Source: Achatina immaculata (Eukaryota; Mollusca; Gastropoda; Stylommatophora; Achatinidae). Taken from it: a stretch of DNA of 64,000 bases. The stretch is from positions 42,247,433-42,311,432 of the forward strand of contig CM019693.1 in assembly GCA_009760885.1 (NCBI GenBank), given 5' to 3'. This document shows positions 32,229-44,815 of the stretch, in pieces. Below the pieces are notes generated by a model. That model worked only from the letters and a program-made list of their open reading frames with translations. It made no database searches and was not told where the DNA came from. The position numbers and the translations under genes are program-made. Position 1 is the stretch's first letter; each line of letters starts with the position of its first letter.

Positions 32229-34575
32229 TCCCAGAGTGACAGCTGCGCTACTCCTCTTCTTTGACTCATTTCAGTGTGAGCTGGGAGGAACAAAGTCCCA
32301 GAGTGACAGCTGCGCTACTCCTCTTCTTTGACTCATTTCAGCGTGAGCTGGGAGGAACAAAGTTCCAGAGTGACAGCTGCACTTCAGTCTAGATTGCTCT
32401 AGAGACTGGCTGGATTTAGTCGCTGTGTACAATACAGGCGCAGTTGTGTTATCATCTACGTGTCCATCTGATGATACTGGGATGTGACCTTTTGATCAGC
32501 ACATACTTGTCTGAAGGCAGAGACCAACGACCTGGTCGCTGGATCAAGGCAACAAAGCAAAGAACAACGACCTGGTCATCGGGTCCAGGCAACAAAGCTG
32601 ACCTTGACCTTGATCTTCTCTTCCTGGTACTCACAGACAGCAGCGTTGTTACAGCATGAGAGAAAGAAAGAGAGAAAGAAAGAAAGAGAGAAAGAAAGAA
32701 AGAAAGAAAGGAAGAAAGAGAGAGAGGATCATATTTGCATACTGCAGACCACTGGGAATACAATGACCTAAATTCTTATGTACACTCCAAGGAACCAGGC
32801 GGACTATCTGACGTTTAAAAAATGTAAAGGTAGTCCTGCATGCCTTAGAGGCACATAGGGATATGGTGTTAGTGCCCTTATTTTCCTTGACCTGTCAGCT
32901 CACTAGAGGGTGATATGGTCATTATCACCCTTAACAAGAAAAATAACCCTCAGCAAATCTGAAACATTTCACCAAGTCTGAAACATTTCACCAAGTCTGA
33001 AACATTTCACCAAGTCTAAAACATTTCACCAAGTCTGAAACAGTTCACCAAGTCTGAAACAGTTCACCAAGTCTGAAACATTTCACCAAGTCTGAAACAG
33101 TTCACCAAGTCTGAAACAGTTCACCAAGTCTGAAACATTTCACCAAGTCTGAAACAGTTCACCAAGTCTGAAACATTTCACCAAGTCTGAAACATTTCAC
33201 AAGTCTGAAACATTTCAAATAAAACTATCACGGTTTATTTTTGTTTGGCATTGTCAAGAGATTTCGTTTTGGCGTTCAAGGTACGCTATACACATCCATC
33301 CATTCATCCATCCATCCATTCATTCATCCATCCATCCATCCATCCCCATCACTGGTTTCTTTCGATTTAGAAGACTGTTCTAAAACAATCAGATGTTATT
33401 TGTGAGGTTATCCATACACATATCAATACATACATGCGCACATAAATACATATATACGTGCATATATGTACATACACACACAAACTCACACACACATATA
33501 TATGTATTATACACACATGCATAGATATATATATATATACATATATTCATATGACGGTCACTAACAAATGATTTAGACTTACCTGTAGCACGTAACTAAC
33601 AAATGATGTAGACTTACCTGTAGCACGTAACTAACAAATGATGTAGACTTACCTGTAGCACGTAACTAACAATGATGTAGACTTACCTGTAGCACGTAAC
33701 TAACAAATGATTTAGACTTACCTGTAGCACGTAACCGTGGATATGCACAGCCCCCAGGTTATACTTCAGCATGTTCGATGTTTCCGTCACCAAGGTCAGT
33801 GCACCGTGGCCAACGTTCTGTTCAATTCCGTATATTCTCGCGGAACCAATCAGTTGGGGCCGGCTCTTGCAATTCTTCATTTTATTTCAATCTTTGGCCT
33901 CTCAGCGGCTTCTTCATAGCGTCAACCAGCACATATCTCTAGGAGAAAGGTCAGGAGAATATGGTGGATTTGGCAAAACCGTAGATCACAAAGACTCCAG
34001 CTCTGCAAAAATGTCATGGCTCGTGTGTGGTCGTGAACTGTCATGCAGGAGCAACACGAGACGTGACCACTTTCCCTTACGTTGCTGTTGGATTTTGCCG
34101 CGTAAACTTCGCAATGGATCGCAGTAACGTGCATGGTTGGTTGTCATTCCCTGCGGAAGCCAGTCAACCGAGAGAACGCCACGCTCACCCAAAACCGATA
34201 GCCGTCTGCTTCCCTGCTGAAGGAGGTGCTTGAAATTCCTTGGGTCCATCTTTGTCTCAAGGTGTGTGAGGGGGGCTGGTCGGAAAATGAGGATCTAGTG
34301 CTCCCCCTTGTCTGGCCTGCCTGGGACCCTTCGTTCTTTGATGACCTACATACACGTGCTTAACTGACATGTACAGTATTTTCATTTCTCTAACAACAAG
34401 CCCTACTGGAAGAACGTGGTTAGTGCTTTGTACTTTGTATATTCTAGTTACCTTTTGTTGTTGTATGTGTTTTCTTAACTTTGTATATTCCAGCTACCTT
34501 GTGTTGTGAGGGTGTTTTTACTTTGTATTTTATAGTTATATTTTATTGTGAGGTGCTCTTACTTTGTATATTCTC

Positions 34576-34639
<64 letters not shown>

Positions 34640-34740
34640 CCTTAAGTGCCCAGGGCACATAGGGCTTTCGCAAGGGTTTTCCACAAATGCCTGTCCTTCG
34701 CCTTTTTTTCTGCTCTTGCCCAGGTGAGCCCTCTATTGCA
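32229..34740. repeat. Tandem duplication, member 2
   Basis: Repeats DNA from the last two 67-bp units through the spacer, 19-bp array (32955-33218), simple repeats, 35-bp array (33559-33737), mariner fossil (33733-34401), minisatellite and (CT)n, with only a few changes from member 1 (offset 2411 bp). Ends with 100 bp of LINE family 3 that member 1 lacks, joined to member 3 at a shared TTGC. Confidence 0.92.
33733..34401 (-). pseudogene. Mariner-like transposase fossil, tandem copy 2
   Basis: Same broken sequence as 31322-31990, nearly identical. Shared breaks show it was copied after inactivation. Confidence 0.8.
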
Positions 34741-36579
34741 TACTGCAGACCACTGGGAATACAATGACCTAAATTCTTATGTACACTCCAAGGAACCAGG
34801 CGGACTATCTGACGTTTAAAAAATGTAAAGGTAGTCCTGCATGCCTTAGAGGCACATAGGGATATGGTGTTAGTGCCCTTATTTTCCTTGACCTGTCAGC
34901 TCACTAGAGGGTGATATGGTCATTATCACCCTTAACAAGAAAAATAACCCTCAGCAAATCTGAAACATTTCACCAAGTCTGAAACATTTCACCAAGTCTG
35001 AAACATTTCACCAAGTCTAAAACATTTCACCAAGTCTGAAACAGTTCACCAAGTCTGAAACAGTTCACCAAGTCTGAAACATTTCACCAAGTCTGAAACA
35101 GTTCACCAAGTCTGAAACAGTTCACCAAGTCTGAAACATTTCACCAAGTCTGAAACAGTTCACCAAGTCTGAAACATTTCACCAAGTCTGAAACATTTCA
35201 CAAGTCTGAAACATTTCAAATAAAACTATCACGGTTTATTTTTGTTTGGCATTGTCAAGAGATTTCGTTTTGGCGTTCAAGGTACGCTATACACATCCAT
35301 CCATTCATCCATCCATCCATTCATTCATCCATCCATCCATCCATCCCCATCACTGGTTTCTTTCGATTTAGAAGACTGTTCTAAAACAATCAGATGTTAT
35401 TTGTGAGGTTATCCATACACATATCAATACATACATGCGCACATAAATACATATATACGTGCATATATGTACATACACACACAAACTCACACACACATAT
35501 ATATATGTATTATACACACATGCATAGATATATATATATATACATATATTCATATGACGGTCACTAACAAATGATTTAGACTTACCTGTAGCACGTAACT
35601 AACAAATGATGTAGACTTACCTGTAGCACGTAACTAACAAATGATGTAGACTTACCTGTAGCACGTAACTAACAAATGATGTAGACTTACCTGTAGCACG
35701 TAACTAACAAATGATTTAGACTTACCTGTAGCACGTAACCGTGGATATGCACAGCCCCCAGGTTATACTTCAGCATGTTCGATGTTTCCGTCACCAAGGT
35801 CAGTGCACCGTGGCCAACGTTCTGTTCAATTCCGTATATTCTCGCGGAACCAATCAGTTGGGGCCGGCTCTTGCAATTCTTCATTTTATTTCAATCTTTG
35901 GCCTCTCAGCGGCTTCTTCATAGCGTCAACCAGCACATATCTCTAGGAGAAAGGTCAGGAGAATATGGTGGATTTGGCAAAACCGTAGATCACAAAGACT
36001 CCAGCTCTGCAAAAATGTCATGGCTCGTGTGTGGTCGTGAACTGTCATGCAGGAGCAACACGAGACGTGACCACTTTCCCTTACGTTGCTGTTGGATTTT
36101 GCCGCGTAAACTTCGCAATGGATCGCAGTAACGTGCATGGTTGGTTGTCATTCCCTGCGGAAGCCAGTCAACCGAGAGAACGCCACGCTCACCCAAAACC
36201 GATAGCCGTCTGCTTCCCTGCTGAAGGAGGTGCTTGAAATTCCTTGGGTCCATCTTTGTCTCAAGGTGTGTGAGGGGGGCTGGTCGGAAAATGAGGATCT
36301 AGTGCTCCCCCTTGTCTGGCCTGCCTGGGACCCTTCGTTCTTTGATGACCTACATACACGTGCTTAACTGACATGTATAGTATTTTCATTTCTCTAACAA
36401 CAAGCCCTACTGGAAGAACGTGGTTAGTGCTTTGTACTTTGTATATTCTAGTTACCTTTTGTTGTTGTATGTGTTTTTTTAACTTTGTATATTCCAGCTA
36501 CCTTGTGTTGTGAGGGTGTTTTTACTTTGTATTTTATAGTTATATTTTATTGTGAGGTGCTCTTACTTTGTATATTCTC

Positions 36580-36643
<64 letters not shown>

Positions 36644-36660
36644 CCTTAAGTGCCCAGGGC
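34741..36660. repeat. Tandem duplication, member 3
   Basis: Starts at CATACTGCAGACC (equivalent to 30319 and 32739) and runs through 19-bp array (34959-35220), 35-bp array (35563-35740), mariner fossil, minisatellite and (CT)n to LINE family 3, offset 2004 bp from member 2. This member keeps the uninterrupted right flank. Confidence 0.92.
35737..36405 (-). pseudogene. Mariner-like transposase fossil, tandem copy 3
   Basis: Third copy of the fossil at 31322-31990 with the same defects. Confidence 0.8.
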
Positions 36661-36974
36661 ACATAGGGCTTTCGCAAGGGTTTTCCACAAATGCCTGTCC
36701 TTCGCCTTTTTTTCTGCTCTTGCCCAGGTGAGCCCTCTATTGCTCAACATCCTTTCTGTTGTTCTTCTCCATGTCTCTTTTGGTCTACCCTTACTTCTGT
36801 TCCCCTGTGGTGTCCATCTTAGTGCTATTTTTCGTGATGAGTTGTCAGTCATTCGGAGCACATGTCCCAACCATCGCCAGCGTCTTTCCTCAATAATTAT
36901 TGTCAGTGGCTTCATCTGCATTTCTGCCAATAAGATGTTATTTCTTATGGTGTTTGGCCAGAATATTTTCCTAA
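36579..36974 (-). pseudogene. LINE family 3, 3' fragment with (GA)n tail
   Basis: Minus-strand frame 36646-36930 encodes a LINE C-terminus: RRWRWLGHVLRM, ALRWTPQGNRSKGRPKETW, then AEKKAKDRHLWKTL and ALCALGT. The 3' end is followed, on the minus strand, by a (GA)n tail, seen here as (CT)n at 36579-36638. Flanked by TTTGTATATTCT (36567-36578 and 36975-36986), so the tail arrived with the insertion. Clade RTE-like, not certain. Partial copies end members 1 and 2 of the triplication. Confidence 0.85.
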
Positions 36975-37400
36975 TTTGTATATTCTAGTTACATTTTATT
37001 GTGAGGGTGTTTTTACTTTGAATATTCTAGCTACTTTTTATTGTGGGGGTGTTTTACTTTGTATATTATAGCCACCTGTTGTAGTAAGGGTGTATTTTAC
37101 TTTGTATATTCCAACTACCTTTTTGTTGTGAGGGTGTTTTTACTTTGCATATTCCAGCTACCTTTTTGTTGTGAGGGCGTTTGTACATTGTATATATTGC
37201 AGCTACGCTTTTGTTGTGAGAGTGTTTTTACTTTGCATATTCTAGCTAACTTGTGTTGTGAATGTGTTTTTACTTTGTATATTCCAGCTACCTTTTTGTT
37301 GTGAGGGTGTTTTTACTTCGAATATTCTAGTTACCTTGTGCTGTGAGGGTGTTTTTTTCTTTGAATACTCTAGCTATCTTGTGTTGTGAGGGTATTTGTG
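36975..37400. repeat. TATTCTAGTTAC minisatellite, right part
   Basis: Continuation beyond LINE family 3; units near 45 bp with TTGTGAGGGTGTTTTTACTT. Confidence 0.88.
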
Positions 37401-37461
37401 TCGCTGAATCTTTTAAAATCTGCCTCTTTATCTTCATATGGATGATCCTTATCCTTTCTCT

Positions 37462-37499
<38 letters not shown>

Positions 37500-37728
37500 C
37501 CTCTCCTCTTCTATTTTGTAATTTAACGTATAGGAGTATGTAGCGCTCGTTTTCTTTAAAAAAAATAACAACTATGAAAAAGTATTATTTGTAAGGATAC
37601 ACTCCACGTTGCATATGACCTTGGTCAAGGACTCTGGTATTTATTTGTATGTATGGAAGATTTACACTTTATACAGAACTTTAGGATTCCTGCTTCAGTT
37701 GGCAACTCTGTTATGTCTTTATTTAGCT
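37401..37728. other. Non-coding, with (CT)n at 37457-37507
   Basis: Nothing gene-like apart from the start of the open frame over the next repeat. Confidence 0.6.
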
Positions 37729-38175
37729 GTGTAGATTTCAGAAGCACTACAACAGCTAGGACTGACAAGATAGAAAACACTCACAGAAGCACTACAACAG
37801 CTAGGACTGACAAGATAGAAAACACTCACAGAAGCACTACAACATCTGGAACTGACAAGATAGAAAACAATCACAGAAGCACTACAACAGCTGGGACTGA
37901 CAAGATAGAAAACACTCACAGAAGCACTACAACAGCTGGGACTGACAAGATAGAAAACAATCACAGAAGCACTACAACAGCTGAGACTGACAAGATAGAA
38001 AACAATCACAGAAGTACTACAACAGCTGAGACTGACAAGATAGAAAACACTCACAGAAGTACTACAACAGCTGAGACTGACAAGATAGAAAACACTCACA
38101 GAAGCACTACAACAGCTGAGACTGACAAGATAGAAAACACTCACAGAAGCACTACAACAGCTGGAACTGACAAGA
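37729..38175. repeat. 45-bp minisatellite open on both strands (about 10 units)
   Basis: Unit AGAAGCACTACAACAGCTGG then GACTGACAAGATAGAAAACACTCAC. Because 45 is a multiple of three and the unit lacks stops in two frames, a plus frame (37653-38189, repeated STTTAGTDKIENTHR) and a minus frame (37719-38207, repeated VSVFYLVSLSCCSA) both stay open. No other sign of coding. Confidence 0.9.
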
Positions 38176-39195
38176 GAGACGATGAATGATATAAGAACCA
38201 GACACATAAGACATCAGAGAGAAAATCACCAGCGAAAGGCAAGTACTTGGGAATACTTTTGGTGGATGGTAACACCAGGAGATGGACATCTGAGAAACAG
38301 GAGCATTGCTCTCCTTGGAGCTAAGAGAGGAAGGTGCCCAAACATGACACTGATCACATGAGTTTCTAAAGTGCCAGAACATGGCAAGTAAAAATATAGG
38401 CACACGCCACGGTTCCTATATAATCAAACTGCATGCTACGTGGTTACCTTCGCCGTAGAAACGGCACAAGATGATGATGATGAGCCTTATTTTCGTGTTC
38501 TGTTTTCTTTCCTATTGTCGCGGTTATAAAAACAAGTGTACCTTGCCAAAACAGGTCACTGGTGTAAAGTCACACTTAAATGAGGATCGAGTTGGCCCTG
38601 GCCAGCCCACGTTTTCCTCAGCAAACACGTCGAGACAGCGCCATTACTCGCGACACATCGGCGGGTCGAGATAACCGGCCTCGTTTTCACATTCTCCTCT
38701 GCAGTTTCGCCCGGCTGAAAGTGGACCGTCAGTTACCAACATTCCGATAGAGGAAGACACAGCAGGTAGGAAACAAGCCAAAATTTTGTTCATTTCGTAT
38801 CCTTATTTCTGTTTCTTGTAACGTATGTTTCTATGGATATTAACATTAAGCACTGTTCTGTTTTTATGTGTGATTTATTCAAAATTGCCCATGGACACAG
38901 ACCTGTATCATGTATTGATCAGTTTGAAGGGACGTTACTCTTGAAATATTTAAGCATCGGACATCCAGTACTCCCTTGGTATGATCTGGCACATAGCTAG
39001 GAGTAACACGTCAGAAACGACGGGAGAGAAAAACAATAAATAATAAAACTCGAATTACTTTGTTTCCTTAATTAAATCTTACTACCCCAAAGAACAGCAT
39101 AAAAAACTACGTGGAAAAAAATGAAAAAGAAAAGCCCTGATAGTGAGTGATTATTACTTCTGAAGATATAGTATCACGTTTTGGACATATATAGA
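38176..39195. other. Unique DNA, no gene identified
   Basis: 38540-38720 is more GC-rich than its surroundings and could be a regulatory or old exonic patch. A 67-codon frame at 38471-38674 has no recognisable features. Confidence 0.5.
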
Positions 39196-40918
39196 CCCAT
39201 ATGCTGACAATACTTATCTGGGACTATATGCTGACAATACTTAGCTGGGACTATATGCTGACAATACCTAGCTGGGACTATATGCTGACAATACTTAGCT
39301 GGGACTATATGCTGACAGTACTTAGCTGGGACTATGTGGTGACAATACTTAGCTGGGACTATATGGTGGCAATACTTAGCTGGGACTATATGCTGACAGT
39401 ACTTAGTTGGGACTATATGCTGACAATATTTAGTTGAAATTATATGCTGACAATACTTATCTGGGACTATATGCTGACAATACTTATTTGGGACTATATG
39501 CTGACAATACTTAGTTGGGACTATATGCTGACAGTATTTAGTTGAAATTATATGCTGACAATACTTAGCTGGGACTATATGCTGACAATACTTATTTGGG
39601 ACTATATGCTGACAATACTTATCTGGGACTATATGCTAACAGTACTTAGCTGGGACTATATGCTGACAATATTTCTCTGGGACTATATGCTGACAATACT
39701 TAGCTGGGACTATATGCTGACAATACTTAGCTGGGACTATATTCTTACAATACTTAGTTGAGACTATATGCTGACAATACTTAGTTGGGACTATATGCTG
39801 ACAATACTTAGTTGGGACTATTTTCTTACAATACTTAGTTGGGACTAGGCAAAGGAAGAAGAAGAAGAAGTTGGGACTATATGTTGACAATACTTAGTTG
39901 AGACTATATGCTGACAATACTTAGTTGGGACTATATGCTGACAATACTTAGTTGGGACTATATGCTGACAATACTTAGTTGGAACTATTTTCTTACAATA
40001 CTTAGTTGGGACTAGGCAAAGGAAGAAGAAGAAGAAGAAGTTGGGACTATATGTTGACAATACTTAGTTGAGATTATATGCTGACAATACTTAGTTGGGA
40101 CTATATGCTGACAATACTTAGTTGGGACTATATGGTGGCAATACTTAGCTGGGACTATATGCTGACAGTACTTAGTTGGGACTATATGCTGACAATATTT
40201 AGTTGAAATTATATGCTGACAATACTTATCTGGGACTATATGCTGACAATACTTATTTGGGACTATATGCTGACAATACTTAGTTGGGACTATATGCTGA
40301 CAGTATTTAGTTGAAATTATATGCTGACAATACTTAGCTGGGACTATATGCTGACAATACTTATTTGGGACTATATGCTGACAATACTTATCTGGGACTA
40401 TATGCTAACAGTACTTAGCTGGGACTATATGCTGACAATATTTCTCTGGGACTATATGCTGACAATACTTAGCTGGGACTATATGCTGACAATACTTAGC
40501 TGGGACTATATTCTTACAATACTTAGTTGAGACTATATGCTGACAATACTTAGTTGGGACTATATGCTGACAATACTTAGTTGGGACTATTTTCTTACAA
40601 TACTTAGTTGGGACTAGGCAAAGGAAGAAGAAGAAGAAGAAGTTGGGACTATATGTTGACAATACTTAGTTGAGACTATATGCTGACAATACTTAGTTGG
40701 GACTATATGCTGACAATACTTAGTTGGGACTATATGCTGACAATACTTAGTTGGAACTATTTTCTTACAATACTTAGTTGGGACTAGGCAAAGGAAGAAG
40801 AAGAAGAAGAAGTTGGGACTATATGTTGACAATACTTAGTTGAGATTATATGCTGACAATACTTAGTTGGGACTATATGCTGACAATACTTAGTTGGGAC
40901 TATATGCTGACAATAAGT
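39196..40918. repeat. 27-bp minisatellite with internal 769-bp block duplication
   Basis: Unit GGGACTATATGCTGACAATA then CTTAGCT, encoding the frame artefact MLTILSWDY. The block 39366-40134 is repeated almost exactly at 40135-40903. Inside are four copies of a short GGCAAAGGAAGAAGAAG insertion (39848, 40015, 40617, 40787). Confidence 0.93.
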
Positions 40919-41125
40919 TGAGACTGTACACCAACAAGTACACTTAGTATTGTGCTGTTGTGCTGGAGTTTACAATAATCTCATATAAACATGAGAATCT
41001 GTTATTATATTTAGAGAGATCAATTTAATTGCTATATACCATCATCATGATGAAGTGTTCTCAGATCAGCATTACTCATCAGTTATTTGTTATCACTGCA
41101 TATTATATACAGTGTATATATACTA
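40919..41125. other. Unique AT-rich spacer
   Basis: No feature seen. Confidence 0.5.
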
Positions 41126-41601
41126 ATCACAAAAATCAAGTTAAGACTATTCATTCAAATGTAATATCCACCCTCATTTATGCATGTGAAAGCTGGAAAA
41201 CAACTAAAGAAATAGACAAGAAATTATACTTTTTTGATAAAAAAAATGCCTAAGGAAAATACTCGGCATCAAGTGGAACGAATTCAAGAACAATGCAGAG
41301 ATAAGACAGATGACTGAACAACAACCAGTCTCATGGGTGATCAGGAAAAGGAGATGGACATATGTTGGTCACGTGATGAGAAGAAACATTCAGAGAATCC
41401 CAAAACAAGCTATCAAGTAGAACACAACAAGACCAAGAAAAAGAGGCAGACCGCGTGAAACTCTGAAAAGGACACTGTTAACAGAGGCCAAATTAATAGG
41501 CATAAAATCCCTTGATGAGGTTGAAAGATTCGCCGAAGACGAACTACCTTGCAAGCCCTATGTGACGTTTAACGGCACGGGAAGGATATAAGATATAATA
41601 T
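41126..41601 (+). pseudogene. LINE family 1, 3' fragment
   Basis: Starts at CACAAAAATCAAGTTAAGAC, equivalent to 48410. Encodes SNVISTLIYACESWKTTKE, then frameshifts in an A-run near 41240, has a stop in AIKW, and lacks the RKNWRTT codons near the end. Ends in GGAAGGATATAAGATATAAT. Its end is re-used as the start of the 1.64-kb duplication. Confidence 0.88.
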
Positions 41602-41774
41602 AAAAATACTTCTAGCTGCAGTCTCCTTAGTTTTCGTCTGCTACACTTTTCATCAATTTATTTTCAACTTCTTTTATGATTTAGTAACAATATGTGTCCC
41701 GTTATATTTTAAATTTTTTTAACTGTGCAGCATGTGTCCAGCACATTTATGTTTTCAGTTTATCGTTATCACTG

Positions 41775-41830
<56 letters not shown>

Positions 41831-42185
41831 GAAATATTTTTAATGGCGTTCTTAATTTTCTGTACTATATTCTCTTGAGAGTACTACATACGTCGTAGTC
41901 TGGAAACAAAATGTACATTCACTTTGTAGCAGCTTGTGTAGATATCCCAACTCTCACGTAAACTTGAATCTTTGTACACAAACATCATATTAAGTACAAA
42001 TGTCCAAAATGGCACATGTTTGCACTGTTTGAAACAGCTTAAATTCCGTTATTGATTGTTGATGCTGGAGAAAACATCAAGTTTTAGAAAAGATTAAGAT
42101 CTCCTTAATGCTTAATCTTAAAAAAAAAAAATTCTATTATAGTAATATTGCCTTGACGCAGCTAGAAAAGTTACAGATTTAAGGA

Positions 42186-42440
42186 ATTCGCGTAACAGAG
42201 GTTGAAAATAGAGAGATTAAAACAACTGGAGTGACAAAGCTAGAAAATAGAGAGATTAAAACAATTGGCGTGACAAAGCTAGAAAATTGAAATATTGAAA
42301 CAACTGGCGTGACAAAGCTAGAAAATTGAAATATTGAAACAACTGGCGTGACAAAGCTAGAAAATTGAAATATTGAAACAACTGGCGTGACAAAGCTAGA
42401 AAATTGAGGTTTAAACAACTGGCGTGACAAAGCCAGAAAA
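42186..42440. repeat. 39-bp minisatellite, unit 1 copy
   Basis: About six units of CAAAGCTAGAAAATTGAAAT then ATTGAAACAACTGGCGTGA; frames over it are artefacts. Confidence 0.9.
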
Positions 42441-43025
42441 TTAACAATTAATACCGTAATGTGTTTTCTTCACGAACTGAGTCACGAAGTGAGAGAATAT
42501 GATTGAACAAGATAACCGGTTCAGCCAGGCACAAAGCTACAAATGCGCTAGCACGTGTGGCAAATTATGTTGATTTTGTTAGTGTAACAATTTAGAAATT
42601 TGAAGTTCACGTTTGGAGCCAGTTCATAATTCCGGAAAAATCCCTTGTCGGCACAGATCTGGAATCCTAGTCAAGGAAACCGCCATGTTAACCCAAGCGG
42701 ATAAACAGATTATGTAACTTTCTGTGGCGTTGTCTGAAGTGTGGCAGACCTTGCTAGTCAATATAAATATTGCTGGTGAAAAACAGATCTTACCACTTGT
42801 TACATTTTTTTTCTTTGTCTTCTTCTTCTTCTGCTCCAACTTCTTCCTCTTCCTTCTCCTCCTCTTTCTCATCCTCCTCTTTCTTCCTTCTCCTCCTCTT
42901 CCACCTTCTCCTCCTCCTCCACCTCCTTCTTCTTCCTTCTCCTCCTCTTCCCCCACCTCTTATTCTTCCTCCTCCTCCCCTTCTTCTTCCTCCTCTTCTT
43001 CTTCCTCTTCTTCTTCTTTTTCTAC
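42441..43025. other. Unique DNA then CT-rich tract, duplication unit 1
   Basis: 42441-42808 shows no gene. 42809-43023 is a polypyrimidine (TTC/TCC)n tract that yields Ser/Pro-, Arg- and Glu-rich frames in all readings; none is credible. Confidence 0.75.
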
Positions 43026-43204
43026 TCACGTGAATATACTTTCATAAATAAATGATTTACTTTTGTGTCAATTATAGTTAATTGAAAGACGTTTTGTATC
43101 AAAGACTTGTGACATGTTTGTATCTAGGAGCTGTGACATGTTTGTATCTAAGAACTGTGACGTGTTTGTATCTAAGAGCTGTGACGTGTTTGTATCTAAG
43201 AGCT

Positions 43205-43417
43205 GTGACGTTTAACGGCACGGGAAGGATATAAGATATAATATAAAAATACTTCTAGCTGCAGTCTCCTTAGTTTTCGTCTGCTACACTTTTCATCAAT
43301 TTATTTTCAACTTCTTTTATGATTTAGTAACAATATGTGTCCCGTTATATTTTAAATTTTTTTAACTGTGCAGCATGTGTCCAGCACATTTATGTTTTCA
43401 GTTTATCGTTATCACTG

Positions 43418-43459
<42 letters not shown>

Positions 43460-44815
43460 ATATATATATATCCGGAAATATTTTTAATGGCGTTCTTAAT
43501 TTTCTGTACTATATTCTCTTGAGAGTACTACATACGTCGTAGTCTGGAAACAAAATGTACATTCACTTTGTAGCAGCTTGTGTAGATATCCCAACTCTCA
43601 CGTAAACTTGAATCTTTGTACACAAACATCATATTAAGTACAAATGTCCAAAATGGCACATGTTTGCACTGTTTGAAACAGCTTAAATTCCGTTATTGAT
43701 TGTTGATGCTGGAGAAAACATCAAGTTTTAGAAAAGATTAAGATCTCCTTAATGCTTAATCTTAAAAAAAAAAAATTCTATTATAGTAATATTGCCTTGA
43801 CGCAGCTAGAAAAGTTACAGATTTAAGGAATTCGCGTAACAGAGGTTGAAAATAGAGAGATTAAAACAACTGGAGTGACAAAGCTAGAAAATAGAGAGAT
43901 TAAAACAATTGGCGTGACAAAGCTAGAAAATTGAAATATTGAAACAACTGGCGTGACAAAGCTAGAAAATTGAAATATTGAAACAACTGGCGTAACAAAG
44001 CTAGAAAATTGAAATATTGAAACAACTGGCGTGACAAAGCTAGAAAATTGAGGTTTAAACAACTGGCGTGACAAAGCCAGAAAATTAACAATTAATACCG
44101 TAATGTGTTTTCTTCACGAACTGAGTCACGAAGTGAGAGAATATGATTGAACAAGATAACCGGTTCAGCCAGGCACAAAGCTACAAATGCGCTAGCACGT
44201 GTGGCAAATTATGTTGATTTTGTTAGTGTAACAATTTAGAAATTTGAAGTTCACGTTTGGAGCCAGTTCATAATTCCGGAAAAATCCCTTGTCGGCACAG
44301 ATCTGGAATCCTAGTCAAGGAAACCGCCATGTTAACCCAAGCGGATAAACAGATTATGTAACTTTCTGTGGCGTTGTCTGAAGTGTGGCAGACCTTGCTA
44401 GTCAATATAAATATTGCTGGTGAAAAACAGATCTTACCACTTGTTACATTTTTTTTCTTTGTCTTCTTCTTCTTCTGCTCCAACTTCTTCCTCTTCCTTC
44501 TCCTCCTCTTTCTCATCCTCCTCTTTCTTCCTTCTCCTCCTCTTCCACCTTCTCCTCCTCCTCCACCTCCTTCTTCTTCCTTCTCCTCCTCTTCCCCCAC
44601 CTCTTATTCTTCCTCCTCCTCCCCTTCTTCTTCCTCTTCTTCTTCTTTTTCTACTCACGTGAATATACTTTCATAAATAAATGATTTACTTTTGTGTCAA
44701 TTATAGTTAATTGAAAGACGTTTTGTATCAAAGACTTGTGACATGTTTGTATCTAGGAGCTGTGACATGTTTGTATCTAAGAACTGTGACGTGTTTGTAT
44801 CTAAGAGCTGTGACG
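43205..44815. repeat. 1.64-kb tandem duplication, unit 2
   Basis: Second copy of 41562-43204, with 39-bp array at 43830-44085, CT-rich tract at 44452-44652 (shorter by one block), and a different (AT)n length (43423-43471). It begins with the LINE family 1 3' end, which here has no LINE body before it. Confidence 0.93.

Larger units (their letters stand above)
41562..43204. repeat. 1.64-kb tandem duplication, unit 1
   Basis: Runs from the LINE end (GTGACGTTTAACGG) through (AT)n 41779-41826, a 39-bp array, unique DNA, a CT-rich tract and the first 24-bp repeats. Repeated at 43205-44815 with an offset of 1643-1644 and very few changes. The joint is at a sequence common to both ends (TGTGACGT). 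Confidence 0.93.

Noticed and set aside
38471..38674. Small secreted protein starting MMMMSLIFVFCFLSYC
   Set aside because: Signal-like start comes from an ATGATG run; no stop-to-stop support, homology or duplicate to back it.
42624..43047. Ser/Pro-rich and Glu/Arg-rich frames (repeated at 44268-44676)
   Set aside because: They are readings of a polypyrimidine tract; several frames on both strands are open at once.
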